From NCBI RefSeq assembly GCF_900103615.1, contig NZ_FNGW01000001.1, positions 310,001 through 374,000 on the forward strand: a DNA stretch of 64,000 bases, read 5' to 3'. Position numbers and translations under genes: made by a program. The stretch is from Romboutsia lituseburensis DSM 797 (GTDB lineage: Bacteria; Bacillota; Clostridia; Peptostreptococcales; Peptostreptococcaceae). Shown here one piece after another: positions 43,284-52,027 of the stretch (positions are counted from its first letter, which is position 1; every line of letters begins with the position of its first letter). The notes below the pieces were generated by a model. The model was not told where the DNA came from. It ran no database searches and was given only the letters and a program-made list of their open reading frames with translations.

Positions 43284-43859
43284 CTATTTTATAAAACCAA
43301 CTAAAAAGCTTCCTCTAATCCAATACATAATTCCAAAGCCAGCTAGATAAAATAGTCCCTCTAAAGAAATGCGTCTTCCCTTTATTTCTTTAATTTTAAG
43401 TCTTACATCTTCTACTAATTCATTATAAAAATCTAGATCCTTTATATCTCTACAATCTAAATTTATTTCTGTAAGACTATCAATATGTATAGTTTTACAA
43501 AGGTCGGTCAAATATATTTTAGGCTCCGTGGTTTCATATTTTATGTTCTTTGCATCTAAGTAATTCTCAATAATGTTTATTACATTTTTTTGTTTTACAT
43601 TGTGAATTGAATATATGTGCTTATTACTTTTATATCCCCACCAAAATATTAATAGCATTATTATGCTATATATTATTATAGGGGTTATACTGGACTCTCC
43701 TAATATATATCCTTCTATAAGGTTTGAAAATGGAGCATATACTGCTGGTAAAATTATTATTGTTTTAATATATCTATTTTTAATCATTATTTTTGCTCCA
43801 GTTAATAAGATAACACTAAATATAAGCAAGCCTATCATCATTAAATCAATTGCTAACAT
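43284..43859 (-). CDS. Membrane protein with cytoplasmic domain, unknown
   Basis: A 191-residue protein with three helices in the first 75 residues, a soluble alpha/beta segment of about 85 residues, and a fourth helix close to the C-terminus. AGGAGG precedes the ATG. I do not recognise a family. Confidence 0.6.
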   Translation of the reverse strand: MLAIDLMMIGLLIFSVILLTGAKIMIKNRYIKTIIILPAVYAPFSNLIEGYILGESSITPIIIYSIIMLLIFWWGYKSNKHIYSIHNVKQKNVINIIENYLDAKNIKYETTEPKIYLTDLCKTIHIDSLTEINLDCRDIKDLDFYNELVEDVRLKIKEIKGRRISLEGLFYLAGFGIMYWIRGSFLVGFIK

Positions 43860-44023
43860 TACTTTCCTCCTGCATAATATGCAATATTTTATTTAACTAT
43901 TTCAAGATAGTTTTTTTATTGTAATTATTTTAAATTTTTGTTAATACTTACTATATTTAATTATATCATGTATATACTTTTCAAATTTTACCATTCAAGC
44001 CTGAAATATGACCATTTACGCAG

Positions 44024-44767
44024 TTATTTAGATTTAATACTTAAATTAAACAACCACAGTCTCCATTTTTCTTCAAAATTAACTTTGTCTTCTTTTATAA
44101 AACCTATAACATCACTACTTCCGCAGTTTCTCATTATATTAAGTACTGTATCAAATCCATAAGTATCATTTATATACTTAACAAGAGTCCATCCCCAATC
44201 ATAAGAAAGCATAACATCATCAATTATATCTGAAATTTTAGGTATTTTGTTACTTGCTATTCCATCAATTACAGGTTTATTAAATTCATCTTCATACTTA
44301 TATTGCTCTGATAAATATACAGCTAGACCTTCACTAAACCATCTCGCTATATTCTCCATATCTACACTTAAATGCTCATGAAACATATGAACCATCTCAT
44401 GTATTAAAAGTCTTTTGTACTCTTTATAGTCATATTTATATATTGAATCAGTTTCGTATGCTGATGGGCATAGAAGAATTAAATCAGTTCTTTGAGGCTG
44501 TGCAATTCTCCCTTTACTTGTGGGCATTTTTATATTGATCTTTAAGATATTTAGGATAAGATATTCAAATTCATTTCTATTTGGTGCTAGATATATATTA
44601 ATTTTATTTTTAAATATATCTTCTTCTACTAAAAATTGTTTATATAATTTATTTATACATATTTTAGCGTTTTCTAAAGTTTCTTTAGCAAATACATCAT
44701 TGTTATAAAATACAACTACATTTTCATTCTCTACACTATTGTACTGAATATTATTAATCGTTTTAAT
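44024..44767 (-). CDS. Peptidase MA-like zinc metallopeptidase, probable ATT start
   Basis: The protein carries HEMVHMFHEH and a downstream WFSEGLAVYLSE, the HExxH plus Glu layout of gluzincins of the peptidase MA type. The first in-frame ATG (44527) would remove the family's N-terminal domain. An open frame continues 80 codons upstream with matching content (ENVVVFYNNDVFAKETLENA and KINIYLAPNRNEFEYL). The only ribosome binding site there (AAAAAGGAG and GGGGAG) precedes an ATT at 44765-44767. No ATG, GTG or TTG lies between the upstream stop and that point. Length then is about 247 residues. Confidence 0.75.
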   Translation of the reverse strand: MKTINNIQYNSVENENVVVFYNNDVFAKETLENAKICINKLYKQFLVEEDIFKNKINIYLAPNRNEFEYLILNILKINIKMPTSKGRIAQPQRTDLILLCPSAYETDSIYKYDYKEYKRLLIHEMVHMFHEHLSVDMENIARWFSEGLAVYLSEQYKYEDEFNKPVIDGIASNKIPKISDIIDDVMLSYDWGWTLVKYINDTYGFDTVLNIMRNCGSSDVIGFIKEDKVNFEEKWRLWLFNLSIKSK

Positions 44768-44832
44768 AGCTCCCCAACTCCTTTTTATTCAATTGTATCA
44801 GAAATTTTTAATGTAACAATAAGATGTTGACC

Positions 44833-45237
44833 TTATCTTATCTTTTCATATTCATCTAAATCTTTTAGAGTAACACTGTCAGATATTTTTTCATTTTTCT
44901 TTGCTTCTCTAAACTTTTCTTCTGTAAATGGTCCACGCACTATTGGTACTTTTGTATCTAATAGATAATAATTATCTAAGTTTGTTTTTGCAATTATGTA
45001 TCTATCATTGTCATGACCTACTTTTGTTACATATTCACCTTCTTCTTCGTAAGTAAGAAGAGGTATTAATACTTTATCATAACTGTATTCAGGGGATCCA
45101 ATGTGTACACGTTCTGCTGATGTTCTTATTACTTTAAATCCATTTATTAATTCTATTTCATAGTCTTCAGCACCAGCACAACCAACCATTCCTATCATTA
45201 ATAAAGTGATACTTAAAATAAGTCTAATTTTTTTCAT
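44833..45237 (-). CDS. Small lipoprotein, unknown
   Basis: A 134-residue lipoprotein with lipobox GMVGCAGAE (Cys20). The mature part is acidic with several Tyr residues. No family recognised. AAGGATG precedes the ATG. Confidence 0.65.
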   Translation of the reverse strand: MKKIRLILSITLLMIGMVGCAGAEDYEIELINGFKVIRTSAERVHIGSPEYSYDKVLIPLLTYEEEGEYVTKVGHDNDRYIIAKTNLDNYYLLDTKVPIVRGPFTEEKFREAKKNEKISDSVTLKDLDEYEKIR

Positions 45238-45370
45238 TTTATGTCATCCTTGATTTATAAATTTTTACTGTTTTATATAAATTGATACTGAAATTTTTAC
45301 TGTCAATATAAAACTTACCTTATCTGTATCTATTGTATAATCAACATATTTTCATTATATTTATAACTAT

Positions 45371-45880
45371 TTATTTAATATTAGTAACTCTAAATTTATT
45401 ACTATAATAAAGCAATAAATATAATGAAGGTAATGCAAACCAAATAAAATTACATACTGTTTTAACATTATTAGCATCAAAGTAAAAACTCAATATAATC
45501 ATTGAAATTCCAATAAAAAACGATAAATATGCAAAACCTTTACTCGTATTTTTCCAAATTTTCTCATCCCCCATTGCCCAAGTATTACTTGCACATATAT
45601 TTTTATAAATTTGTAATTTAGGTAATGAGTTTCCAAAATACATAATTATAGTAGCATTTATTATAACTAATATTTTATCATTAACTCCAGAAGAAAATAT
45701 ATCATCTAGACCTATTGATAGAATTATAAAACTACCTATAGCAAATATTAAAAATATTATTTGTAGCTTTCGAGCAGTTTTAACCTTAGGATTATCTTTT
45801 GAAAGCCCTAAAGTTTTTGGTGCATTTATACAATTTATAATTGATAATGTTACAAGTAATATTAAACCTACACTTTCCAT
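45371..45880 (-). CDS. SdpI-like membrane protein
   Basis: A 169-residue protein with four or five helices and the SdpI-type segment FGNSLPKLQIYKN followed by WAMGDEKIWKNTSKGF. In Bacillus subtilis SdpI is both the immunity protein to the SdpC toxin and the sensor that binds the SdpR repressor at the membrane. Here it lies 9 nt after an SdpR-like gene. No sdpABC toxin genes are nearby. Confidence 0.8.
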   Translation of the reverse strand: MESVGLILLVTLSIINCINAPKTLGLSKDNPKVKTARKLQIIFLIFAIGSFIILSIGLDDIFSSGVNDKILVIINATIIMYFGNSLPKLQIYKNICASNTWAMGDEKIWKNTSKGFAYLSFFIGISMIILSFYFDANNVKTVCNFIWFALPSLYLLLYYSNKFRVTNIK

Positions 45881-45889
45881 AATACCCTC

Positions 45890-46150
45890 CTATGCTTTTT
45901 TAAAAATATCTAAAAAATTTCCAAGTACTTCTTGAAGAACTGATAAATTTATAGAATAAATTAAAAATTGTCCCCTTTTTTCTGAGCTAATAAGCTCTGC
46001 TTCTTTTAAAATATCCAAATGCTTAGATATTGCCGGTTTAGACATATTAAAATGACTGGCTATCTCTCCTGCATTCATATCTTTTTCATTAAGTAATCTT
46101 AAAATTTCTCTCCTAGTTTCATCACTTAATGCTTTAAATACTTTTACCAT
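45890..46150 (-). CDS. ArsR-family repressor, SdpR-like
   Basis: An 86-residue winged-helix protein (LSDETRREILRLL, AGEIASHFNMSKPAISKHLDIL) with no metal-binding cysteines. Its size and partner match SdpR. A perfect 34-bp palindrome just upstream is the likely autoregulatory site. Confidence 0.88.
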   Translation of the reverse strand: MVKVFKALSDETRREILRLLNEKDMNAGEIASHFNMSKPAISKHLDILKEAELISSEKRGQFLIYSINLSVLQEVLGNFLDIFKKA

Positions 46151-46170
46151 AGTGTCCTCCTTGCTATAAA

Positions 46171-46204
46171 TATAAATATTTAACTAATTAGTTAAATATT
46201 TATA
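46171..46204. promoter_or_regulatory. Perfect 34-bp palindromic operator of the SdpR-like gene
   Basis: The sequence is exactly self-complementary around CTAATTAG, with arms of 17 nt. It lies about 20 nt before the start codon of the repressor gene. Confidence 0.8.
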
Positions 46205-46227
46205 TTTATAGTATATACATTAATGCA

Positions 46228-46276
46228 AAATAAATCCACTATTTTTATAAATCATTTATAAAATAGTGGATTTATT
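46228..46276 (-). terminator. Terminator of the hydrolase gene
   Basis: AATAAATCCACTATTTT pairs with AAAATAGTGGATTTATT around a loop that itself folds, about 60 nt past the stop at 46338. It also separates the SdpR promoter from upstream transcription. Confidence 0.75.
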
Positions 46277-46337
46277 CTGATAATCTATTTAACAGGTATA
46301 TATATCTGCTTTATATATGATACCTACTTTTTATAAA

Positions 46338-47051
46338 TTATATAAGTTTACATATATTATTTGATAGCCATTTTTCAAAAAACTTTAATTGTTCTTTTGT
46401 ATGAAAATAGTGTTCTCCTTCATCCATTACAGCAATATTGCACTTAAATTTTTCTGCAAAGTCAAATACAAACTCTGTTTCACATAAATCATCTTTTGAT
46501 CCATATAATATGTTTGTTGGATTATGCCATATTTCAATTGGATTATCTTTTACATAACAATAATAGTCCCAATATAGTTTTTGTCCTATAGGTGTTTGTA
46601 TTGTTTTCTGATTTTTTAATTCTTCTTCATCTATATTAAACCATTTCATCATGTTTGTTATAATTCTTTCCATATTCACAACTGGTGAAAGAAACAGTGT
46701 TTTATTTATAGGTTCATCTTTATATGCTAGTAAACTAAAATATGCTCCCATACTACATGCAAACAAACTAATATTGTTCCAATGCTGTTTTGCATAACTC
46801 ATAACTAAGGCAAGCTCTCTTACACAATTCTGTACTTTACACGGTGTTCCTTCTTTATCTCGTTCACCATGCTCAGGTAAATCAAAACTAATCACTTGAT
46901 ATCCTAATTTTACAGCTTGCTCTGCCAATATAACTATAACATCATCTTCTTTGTTTGACATATTTCCATGTACTGTTATAAATATGTTTTCTGAACTTTC
47001 TCCCCATAAAATTGCAGGTATTTCTTCTATTTTAAAATACTCTTTTATCAT
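46338..47051 (-). CDS. Alpha/beta hydrolase
   Basis: About 237 residues from the ATG just after AGGAGG. It has the fold's oxyanion segment (ITVHGNMSNKED), the nucleophile elbow ACSMGAYFS, an acidic residue in YGSKDDLCE and the His in GEHYFHTKEQ. The substrate is unknown. An ATG one codon earlier is the alternative start. Confidence 0.85.
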   Translation of the reverse strand: MIKEYFKIEEIPAILWGESSENIFITVHGNMSNKEDDVIVILAEQAVKLGYQVISFDLPEHGERDKEGTPCKVQNCVRELALVMSYAKQHWNNISLFACSMGAYFSLLAYKDEPINKTLFLSPVVNMERIITNMMKWFNIDEEELKNQKTIQTPIGQKLYWDYYCYVKDNPIEIWHNPTNILYGSKDDLCETEFVFDFAEKFKCNIAVMDEGEHYFHTKEQLKFFEKWLSNNICKLI

Positions 47052-47265
47052 CATATCCTCCTGTATTATAGAAGTTTTATCCTCCATAATTCTTTTTGCT
47101 TTTCATATATTCTCATAAATAAAACCTCCTTTCTAAATATTTAGTAAACTGTATTTTTTAATACTAAGTATAATATAGCACATATTCATTTACTTTTACT
47201 TTTCTACCGTATTATAAATATTAAAAAAACTTAATCTTAACGTAGTATATATAGTATGTATGAAT

Positions 47266-47303
47266 AAAAAAATCCATTTGATTATATAATCAAATGGATT
47301 TTT
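47266..47303 (-). terminator. Terminator
   Basis: A stem of AAAAAATCCATTTGATTA and complement follows the stop of the gene at 47345 by about 40 nt. Confidence 0.8.
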
Positions 47304-47344
47304 CAGTTCGCATTATATTAATATTATCTATTAAATCTCCTTAA

Positions 47345-47791
47345 CTAATTGAAATTTATAATTCTTCTCTTTTTTAAAAGTGTTACACCTAATATAAATG
47401 TAGCACACCCTAAAATTATAAATGGTGTCCATAATATATTCCAATAGCCTGCTTCAGTGTTAAACATTGCAAGAAGTAGTTGCTTCCAAAAATCTAATCC
47501 AGTTACAATAGCAAATAGATCAAATAATACATAACTACCACCAAATATATATATCCATCTCCACCAGTAGTTATGATGAATATTTTTAATGAAGGTTATA
47601 ATTCCTGATATACAAAGAGTAGCTAGTATACCCATTAAAGTATAATAAAACAATCCTTTTTTATTCATTATATTAATCCAAAAACTAGCATAACTTTCTC
47701 TATCTAAGATTGCCCATATTCTATGCATATGAAATAAACCAAAAAATATAAAAAAATAAGGTTCATAAATTTCAATTTTTAACTTCTTCAT
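47345..47791 (-). CDS. Four-helix membrane protein, unknown
   Basis: Start set at the ATG 9 nt after GGAGGAG. The 148-residue protein has four helices and several aromatic residues at the membrane surface (NYWWRWIYIFGGSY). I do not recognise a family. Its upstream region is copy A of a repeated sequence shared with four neighbouring genes. Confidence 0.6.
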   Translation of the reverse strand: MKKLKIEIYEPYFFIFFGLFHMHRIWAILDRESYASFWINIMNKKGLFYYTLMGILATLCISGIITFIKNIHHNYWWRWIYIFGGSYVLFDLFAIVTGLDFWKQLLLAMFNTEAGYWNILWTPFIILGCATFILGVTLLKKRRIINFN

Positions 47792-47806
47792 AATATATCT
47801 CCTCCA

Positions 47807-47880
47807 TAAATTCATATTTATCTATGTAATACAAAATGTTAGGTTACTTAACATTTGATAACAATTATGCACTTTGATTA
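47807..47880 (-). repeat. Shared upstream element, copy A
   Basis: This matches copies at 49291 and 51511 over about 70 nt. It contains the inverted repeat AAATGTTA-N7-TAACATTT (47834-47856), followed on the minus strand by the ribosome binding site of the gene at 47345-47791. The -10-like element reads TATCAA here. Confidence 0.65.
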
Positions 47881-47916
47881 TACAACTGAATAATCTTTTT
47901 ATTTGGCTGTGTTAAA

Positions 47917-48297
47917 CTATTTAAATTTGAAAAAAATTAAATACATAATTAATAATATCCCATATACATGCTGAAGAATAATATTAACAAATATATATTT
48001 TTTAGTACTTTCATTTTCGATCTTATCATTTAAATATTTCAGAGTATATTTACCTCTAATCCATTCAGATGTTAAAGCTACCATAATTGTTAATAAGATT
48101 AAATATATATTTATATCTAAAGATATCGTAATTGCAATAGCAATTATTATGTTTGATATAAGATTTTTTCTTGAAAACTCTAAATCTTTAATTTCATCTA
48201 AAAGTTCTTCATTTGGTTTAAGTGTCTTTTTTAATAAATCATCTGAAAAAGTGCTACTTATTAAAAGCAAAACAATAACAATAACAATAACATCCAT
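47917..48297 (-). CDS. Small membrane protein, unknown
   Basis: Start set at the ATG 7 nt after GGGGG, giving 126 residues. There is a helix at the N-terminus, a charged linker (KPNEELLDEIKDLEFSRK) and two or three further helices. No family recognised. Confidence 0.55.
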   Translation of the reverse strand: MDVIVIVIVLLLISSTFSDDLLKKTLKPNEELLDEIKDLEFSRKNLISNIIIAIAITISLDINIYLILLTIMVALTSEWIRGKYTLKYLNDKIENESTKKYIFVNIILQHVYGILLIMYLIFFKFK

Positions 48298-48377
48298 AGT
48301 GTATCCCCCAAACTCATAACAAATAATATTCTCTGTATAATTAACTAAGTAAATAGTATCATACATATTTTTATTTC

Positions 48378-48441
48378 ACATTATATAGTAATTTTGAACT
48401 TGTTTTTATTATAATACTTACTAATTATCCACTCTATAAAT
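48378..48441 (-). repeat. Shared upstream element, copy E (promoter-distal half only)
   Basis: About 63 nt match 51556-51618, including ATTATATA and TTTTTATTATAATA followed by ACTAATTATCCA. The downstream leader part of the element is missing here. It lies about 80 nt upstream of the start of 47917-48297. Confidence 0.6.
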
Positions 48442-48522
48442 ATACTCTTTTGCAGCTCTTCATTTTAACAAATAAGTTGATATTACTTTAATGCACAAAA
48501 TTTAAATGCACAGTTATCGTCA

Positions 48523-49173
48523 CTATATAAAAAATCTTAATAAATATGCTAAAACTATGGCACTTATTAAACTACATATACTTTTCTTTGGTGTATCATA
48601 TAAAACAATTAATGTAATTATGAAAAATATGGTATTAATTGCACTTGTAAAATAGAAATACCACATTCCTAAACTGAAAGAACATAATATCATTACCGCA
48701 ATTACAGCTATATTAATTATAAATGATAGAGTTCCACAACCTTTAGCATACCAACAAATAAACGCCATAAAAGGAGATAGTAACATTATTGTGTACCATA
48801 TCATCATATAGCTCATAGGATTAAATCCTGCAAAAACAACGGTATACATATGATAACTAATATTCATTCCTAAAAAGAATAAAAATACATTGATACTTGC
48901 CCGTAACGGTGTACTACTAAAAACAGATATAGATACTGCTATTAAAATCCACACTCCTATCATTGAAAATATATTCCTCAAATCAAGCATTTCTAAAACA
49001 TATTGCCACCAAATATTATTATCTACCATCATATTGTCTAGCCATTTTGAAAAAATTCCAAGACTAATTCCCAAAATAAAAATTAGAATTGTATTAATTA
49101 TTTTTTTTGAAGCAGTCAAATCATTTTTAGGAGTTCTTATTTGTTCTAAAAAACTTATCACTATCTCACTCAC
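48523..49173 (-). CDS. Six-helix membrane protein, unknown
   Basis: A 216-residue integral membrane protein starting at GTG; a second GTG four codons in is also possible, as ribosome binding is weak (AGGAAA). Six or so helices, with a short basic segment before the first. It looks like a Yip1/permease-type small membrane protein, but I cannot name the family. Copy B of the shared element lies about 115 nt upstream. Confidence 0.55.
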   Translation of the reverse strand: MSEIVISFLEQIRTPKNDLTASKKIINTILIFILGISLGIFSKWLDNMMVDNNIWWQYVLEMLDLRNIFSMIGVWILIAVSISVFSSTPLRASINVFLFFLGMNISYHMYTVVFAGFNPMSYMMIWYTIMLLSPFMAFICWYAKGCGTLSFIINIAVIAVMILCSFSLGMWYFYFTSAINTIFFIITLIVLYDTPKKSICSLISAIVLAYLLRFFI

Positions 49174-49290
49174 TTTCCTATTAATTTAGATTATACTATC
49201 TATTATTATATTTAATCTATTCATTAAAAAATAGAATTTATCTATTTTATATATTCTCCAAATCCAATCTTAAAATATGGCATCCCTCCA

Positions 49291-49371
49291 TATCAATTCC
49301 TATTTGTCTACTTAATATCAAAATTACGTTACTTAACATTATATAATAATTATGAACTTGGATTATATTAT
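49291..49371 (-). repeat. Shared upstream element, copy B
   Basis: About 80 nt closely match 51511-51590, including TTAAGTAACGTAA and the -10-like TATATAATG on the minus strand. The inverted repeat has one changed base in one arm. A ribosome-binding-like GGAGGG follows but leads only to a short frame of about a dozen codons, so this copy may have lost its gene. The rest of the 377-nt gap at 49174-49550 has nothing else I can name. Confidence 0.65.
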
Positions 49372-49550
49372 ACATAATATTGAATTATTTTCCAATTATA
49401 GAATAGTCTCGTTGATTCGAAGTGATAAAAACTACCACAACTAATTACGAATTAAGAGTGTATTCTCATTAATAATCATTAATGGTAAAATATTTATAAA
49501 TAAGAGTACATTTACTATTAGGAAGATATAATATCTGGGAAGGAATCAAA

Positions 49551-49883
49551 ATGAAAAAAATTTTTAAAATAATGTCTATAATATTACTAGTAATTGTATC
49601 AATTAATGTATTTTTCTATGTAAAGTATTTAAACCTTGATACTTACACATGGAGCTCTGATGGTACAATATTAACATTAGAAAATAAACAATATAAATGT
49701 GAATCATTAGATAATTCAGTGGACTTAAAGCTAGATACGCAAATAGGTAAGATTAAAAACGAAGACTTTTTATTCAGAATATGGTCTATTAAGGGAGAAA
49801 GTATAAATGACCGCATAGCTATTAGAGGCTTTATGTTTCCATCAGAGGCATACAGTAGGATTGATACGTGTATAAAAAAATAG
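49551..49883 (+). CDS. Small secreted or anchored protein, unknown
   Basis: A 110-residue protein with an N-terminal hydrophobic helix (residues 7-26) and an extracellular beta-rich remainder. GGGAAGG precedes the ATG. A TAGGAGCA/TGCTCCTA palindrome overlaps the stop codon. No family recognised. Confidence 0.6.
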   Translation: MKKIFKIMSIILLVIVSINVFFYVKYLNLDTYTWSSDGTILTLENKQYKCESLDNSVDLKLDTQIGKIKNEDFLFRIWSIKGESINDRIAIRGFMFPSEAYSRIDTCIKK

Positions 49884-49963
49884 GAGCACATGCTCCTACA
49901 CCTTGATTCATAATATATTAAATGGTTAATTTTTATATTTTAATCAATTTATTAATATAAAAT

Positions 49964-50458
49964 TTAATTTATAAATTGGAATTTGACTTGAGGAATTGAT
50001 TTATCCTCATTGTCTTCATCAACTTTAATTATCTGTCCTCCCATTTTTTTATAAAACTGTTGTGCTGATAAATTATACTTATTACATGAAACAATAAACG
50101 CTGTTACTCCTTGATTTTTTAATTCATTTTTTGCGAATTGAAATAAATCTAACCCTATCCCTTTCCCTTGATACTCTTTTGCTAAATACAACAAACCTAT
50201 ATCATGAGTATGTTCATCAAAGGCTCTTAGAATTTTACCATAACTCATATATCCAATAATCTCAGAATCATTTAAAACAACAATTAACTTTTGTGATTGC
50301 TGTTTTATCATATCCTTAAATTTATTTTCATTTAAATCGATATCATATTTATCTAATTTTTCATCAGGATAAATTCCTCTATAAGTAGTTTCCCATACCC
50401 TTCTTTTTAATATGGCTAAACTTCTACAATCTTCATTTGTTGCAATGCGAATGTTCAT
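49964..50458 (-). CDS. GNAT-family acetyltransferase
   Basis: A 164-residue protein with the acetyl-CoA binding motif in EYQGKGIGLDLFQFA and a C-terminal NLSAQQFYKKMGG. It would acetylate an amine; the substrate is unknown. GGAG precedes the ATG. Copy C of the shared element lies upstream. Confidence 0.88.
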   Translation of the reverse strand: MNIRIATNEDCRSLAILKRRVWETTYRGIYPDEKLDKYDIDLNENKFKDMIKQQSQKLIVVLNDSEIIGYMSYGKILRAFDEHTHDIGLLYLAKEYQGKGIGLDLFQFAKNELKNQGVTAFIVSCNKYNLSAQQFYKKMGGQIIKVDEDNEDKSIPQVKFQFIN

Positions 50459-50504
50459 TTGTTATCTCCTCTTAATTTCTTTATCTGATTCTAATTACTA
50501 AATT

Positions 50505-50548
50505 TCTATTTGTATATGTAATATCAAAAGTTACGTTGCTTCAGATAA
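50505..50548 (-). repeat. Shared upstream element, copy C (short)
   Basis: About 30 nt match copies B and D (CTATTTGTATATGTAATATC, then AAAGTTACGTTGCTT). The remainder of the element is lost and the copy runs into the end of the upstream reductase gene. Confidence 0.5.
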
Positions 50549-51223
50549 TTATTTTATCCAACCTTGACTCTTCCAATAATCTGTTTCAACTTGATTCCAA
50601 GGCATCCTATTTTGCATTATCGCCATCATTTTAAAATAAAATCTTGTTTTAAAACAAGGCTTACTATTGCCAACTCTTTTATTTATGTTTTTTGCTATTT
50701 TATTTATATTTTTATCTAGTTTTTGTAGCTTTCCTTTACTTGCTTCTTCTATCGAAAATGAACCTATTGTAAATGCAATCTGATAAACTCTTCCCACAGA
50801 CCACCATATCATTTGTTCTGTAATTTGTTTGGTGGTTTTTGATGCACCTGTGCCTGCAGTTGTTGATATTGCTACCCCAATTTTTGAACGCATATCTACT
50901 GGGCGGTGACTCATCCATCTGTAAGCTAGGTGATCACAAAATGATTTCAATTGTCCTGTCATTCCCATACAATAGTTTGGTGAATCTAAAATAATAACGT
51001 CAGATTCATCAATCGTCTTAATTATAGAAGATATTTGTTCATAGTGAGGGCAAAAAGATTCACCTTTCATAATACATTGAGCACAACCACAGCAAGGAGA
51101 AACTTTATTAACATTAATCTCAACAATATTATCTTCTGAGCAGTTTAGTTTTTGTAGTAAAAGTTGCGTTACCTTAAATGTGTTCTTTTTATGTGCTTGC
51201 CCATGAATAACTGCAATTTTCAT
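50549..51223 (-). CDS. Flavodoxin-like NAD(P)H oxidoreductase
   Basis: Start set at the ATG of MKIAVIHGQAHKKN; a GTG four codons upstream abuts the ribosome binding site. The 224-residue protein has a flavodoxin-type FMN loop (HGQAHKKNTFK), an iron-sulfur-flavoprotein-like CCGCAQCIMKGESFC cluster of cysteines and the SPNYCMGMTGQLKSF loop. It is probably an NADPH-dependent FMN reductase or iron-sulfur flavoprotein; the partner is unknown. Confidence 0.82.
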   Translation of the reverse strand: MKIAVIHGQAHKKNTFKVTQLLLQKLNCSEDNIVEINVNKVSPCCGCAQCIMKGESFCPHYEQISSIIKTIDESDVIILDSPNYCMGMTGQLKSFCDHLAYRWMSHRPVDMRSKIGVAISTTAGTGASKTTKQITEQMIWWSVGRVYQIAFTIGSFSIEEASKGKLQKLDKNINKIAKNINKRVGNSKPCFKTRFYFKMMAIMQNRMPWNQVETDYWKSQGWIK

Positions 51224-51357
51224 AATCTTTTTCACTCCTCCCTTATAAATATTTACTATTAATTTACTTATTTTATCAGATGATTTCTTCTTATAATTTT
51301 AATAAATATATTTATATTAATTTAACATGTAATAATTTATTGATATAAAATTTACTT

Positions 51358-51498
51358 TTATTTATTTTTTCCACTATCTAATCCTGCTCCAAGAGCCAAA
51401 CCAATACCTATTCCAATAGCTAAATTATCAAACACTAAACCAAAAGAAACACCTAAGCATAGCCCTAGCCCTACATAACTTATATTTTTATTTTTCAT
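51358..51498 (-). CDS. Very small glycine-rich membrane protein
   Basis: Start set at the ATG (MKNKNISYVGLG) after AAGGGGAAAG. The 46-residue product is one or two glycine-rich hydrophobic helices (GLGLCLGVSFG, GIGIGLALGAGLD), like glycine-zipper peptides. The function is unknown. It lies directly behind copy D of the shared element. Confidence 0.55.
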   Translation of the reverse strand: MKNKNISYVGLGLCLGVSFGLVFDNLAIGIGIGLALGAGLDSGKNK

Positions 51499-51510
51499 AT
51501 CTTTCCCCTT

Positions 51511-51618
51511 ATAAATTCCTATTTGTCTATGTAATATCAAATGTTACGTTCCTTAACATTATATAACAATTGTGAATTTATTTTTATTATAATATTCACT
51601 AATTATCCAATCTATAAA
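51511..51618 (-). repeat. Shared upstream element, copy D (most complete)
   Basis: This 108-nt copy contains all parts of the element: a distal part shared with copy E, TATAAT (51558-51563 on the minus strand), the inverted repeat AATGTTA-N7-TAACATT (51540-51560), and the leader GATATTACATAGACAAATAG ending close to the ribosome binding site. Dyad and -10 box overlap, as expected for a repressor site. Confidence 0.65.
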
Positions 51619-51707
51619 ATTATTTCCTAAAGAATTTTAATATAACATATCTTATAAACTTACTATACTTATCTCAAGAAACAAATAAAACTTAAGGAGG
51701 TACAAAC

Positions 51708-51929
51708 ATGGCAATAGCTACAAAAAATCCATCAGGATTAAAACTAAAATTCCAAATAGGAACAGATGAATTAACAGGAAAAGCAAAGGTAAAAACAAAA
51801 ACTTACTCAAACTTAAAGTCATCAGCATCAAATGATGAGGTTTATGCAGTAGGAGAAATATTATCAACTCTACAAAGCTACACATTATTAGAAGTAGCAA
51901 AGATAGACAACACAACACTATCAGCATAA
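51708..51929 (+). CDS. DUF1659 protein
   Basis: A 73-residue protein with the family pattern LKLKFQIGTDELTGKAKVKT and VGEILSTLQSYTL. AAGGAGG precedes the ATG. It is first in the usual DUF1659-DUF2922-YvrJ order, whose function is unknown. Confidence 0.88.
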   Translation: MAIATKNPSGLKLKFQIGTDELTGKAKVKTKTYSNLKSSASNDEVYAVGEILSTLQSYTLLEVAKIDNTTLSA

Positions 51930-52027
51930 AAGTAATCTTAATAACACTATGCTTTACACCAACTATATACCTAAATGATGTGTAGTTGGATAAAATTTAC
52001 TTTAATTAAAAAATGGGGGTATTTATT

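Noticed and set aside
49280-49290. A short leader peptide after copy B of the repeated element
   Set aside because: The frame is about a dozen codons, the GGAGGG abuts the ATG, and there is no supporting composition; at best a remnant.
51718-51927. Antisense frame opposite the DUF1659 gene
   Set aside because: The sense gene matches a known family with an ideal ribosome binding site; the antisense product is low-complexity leucine-rich.
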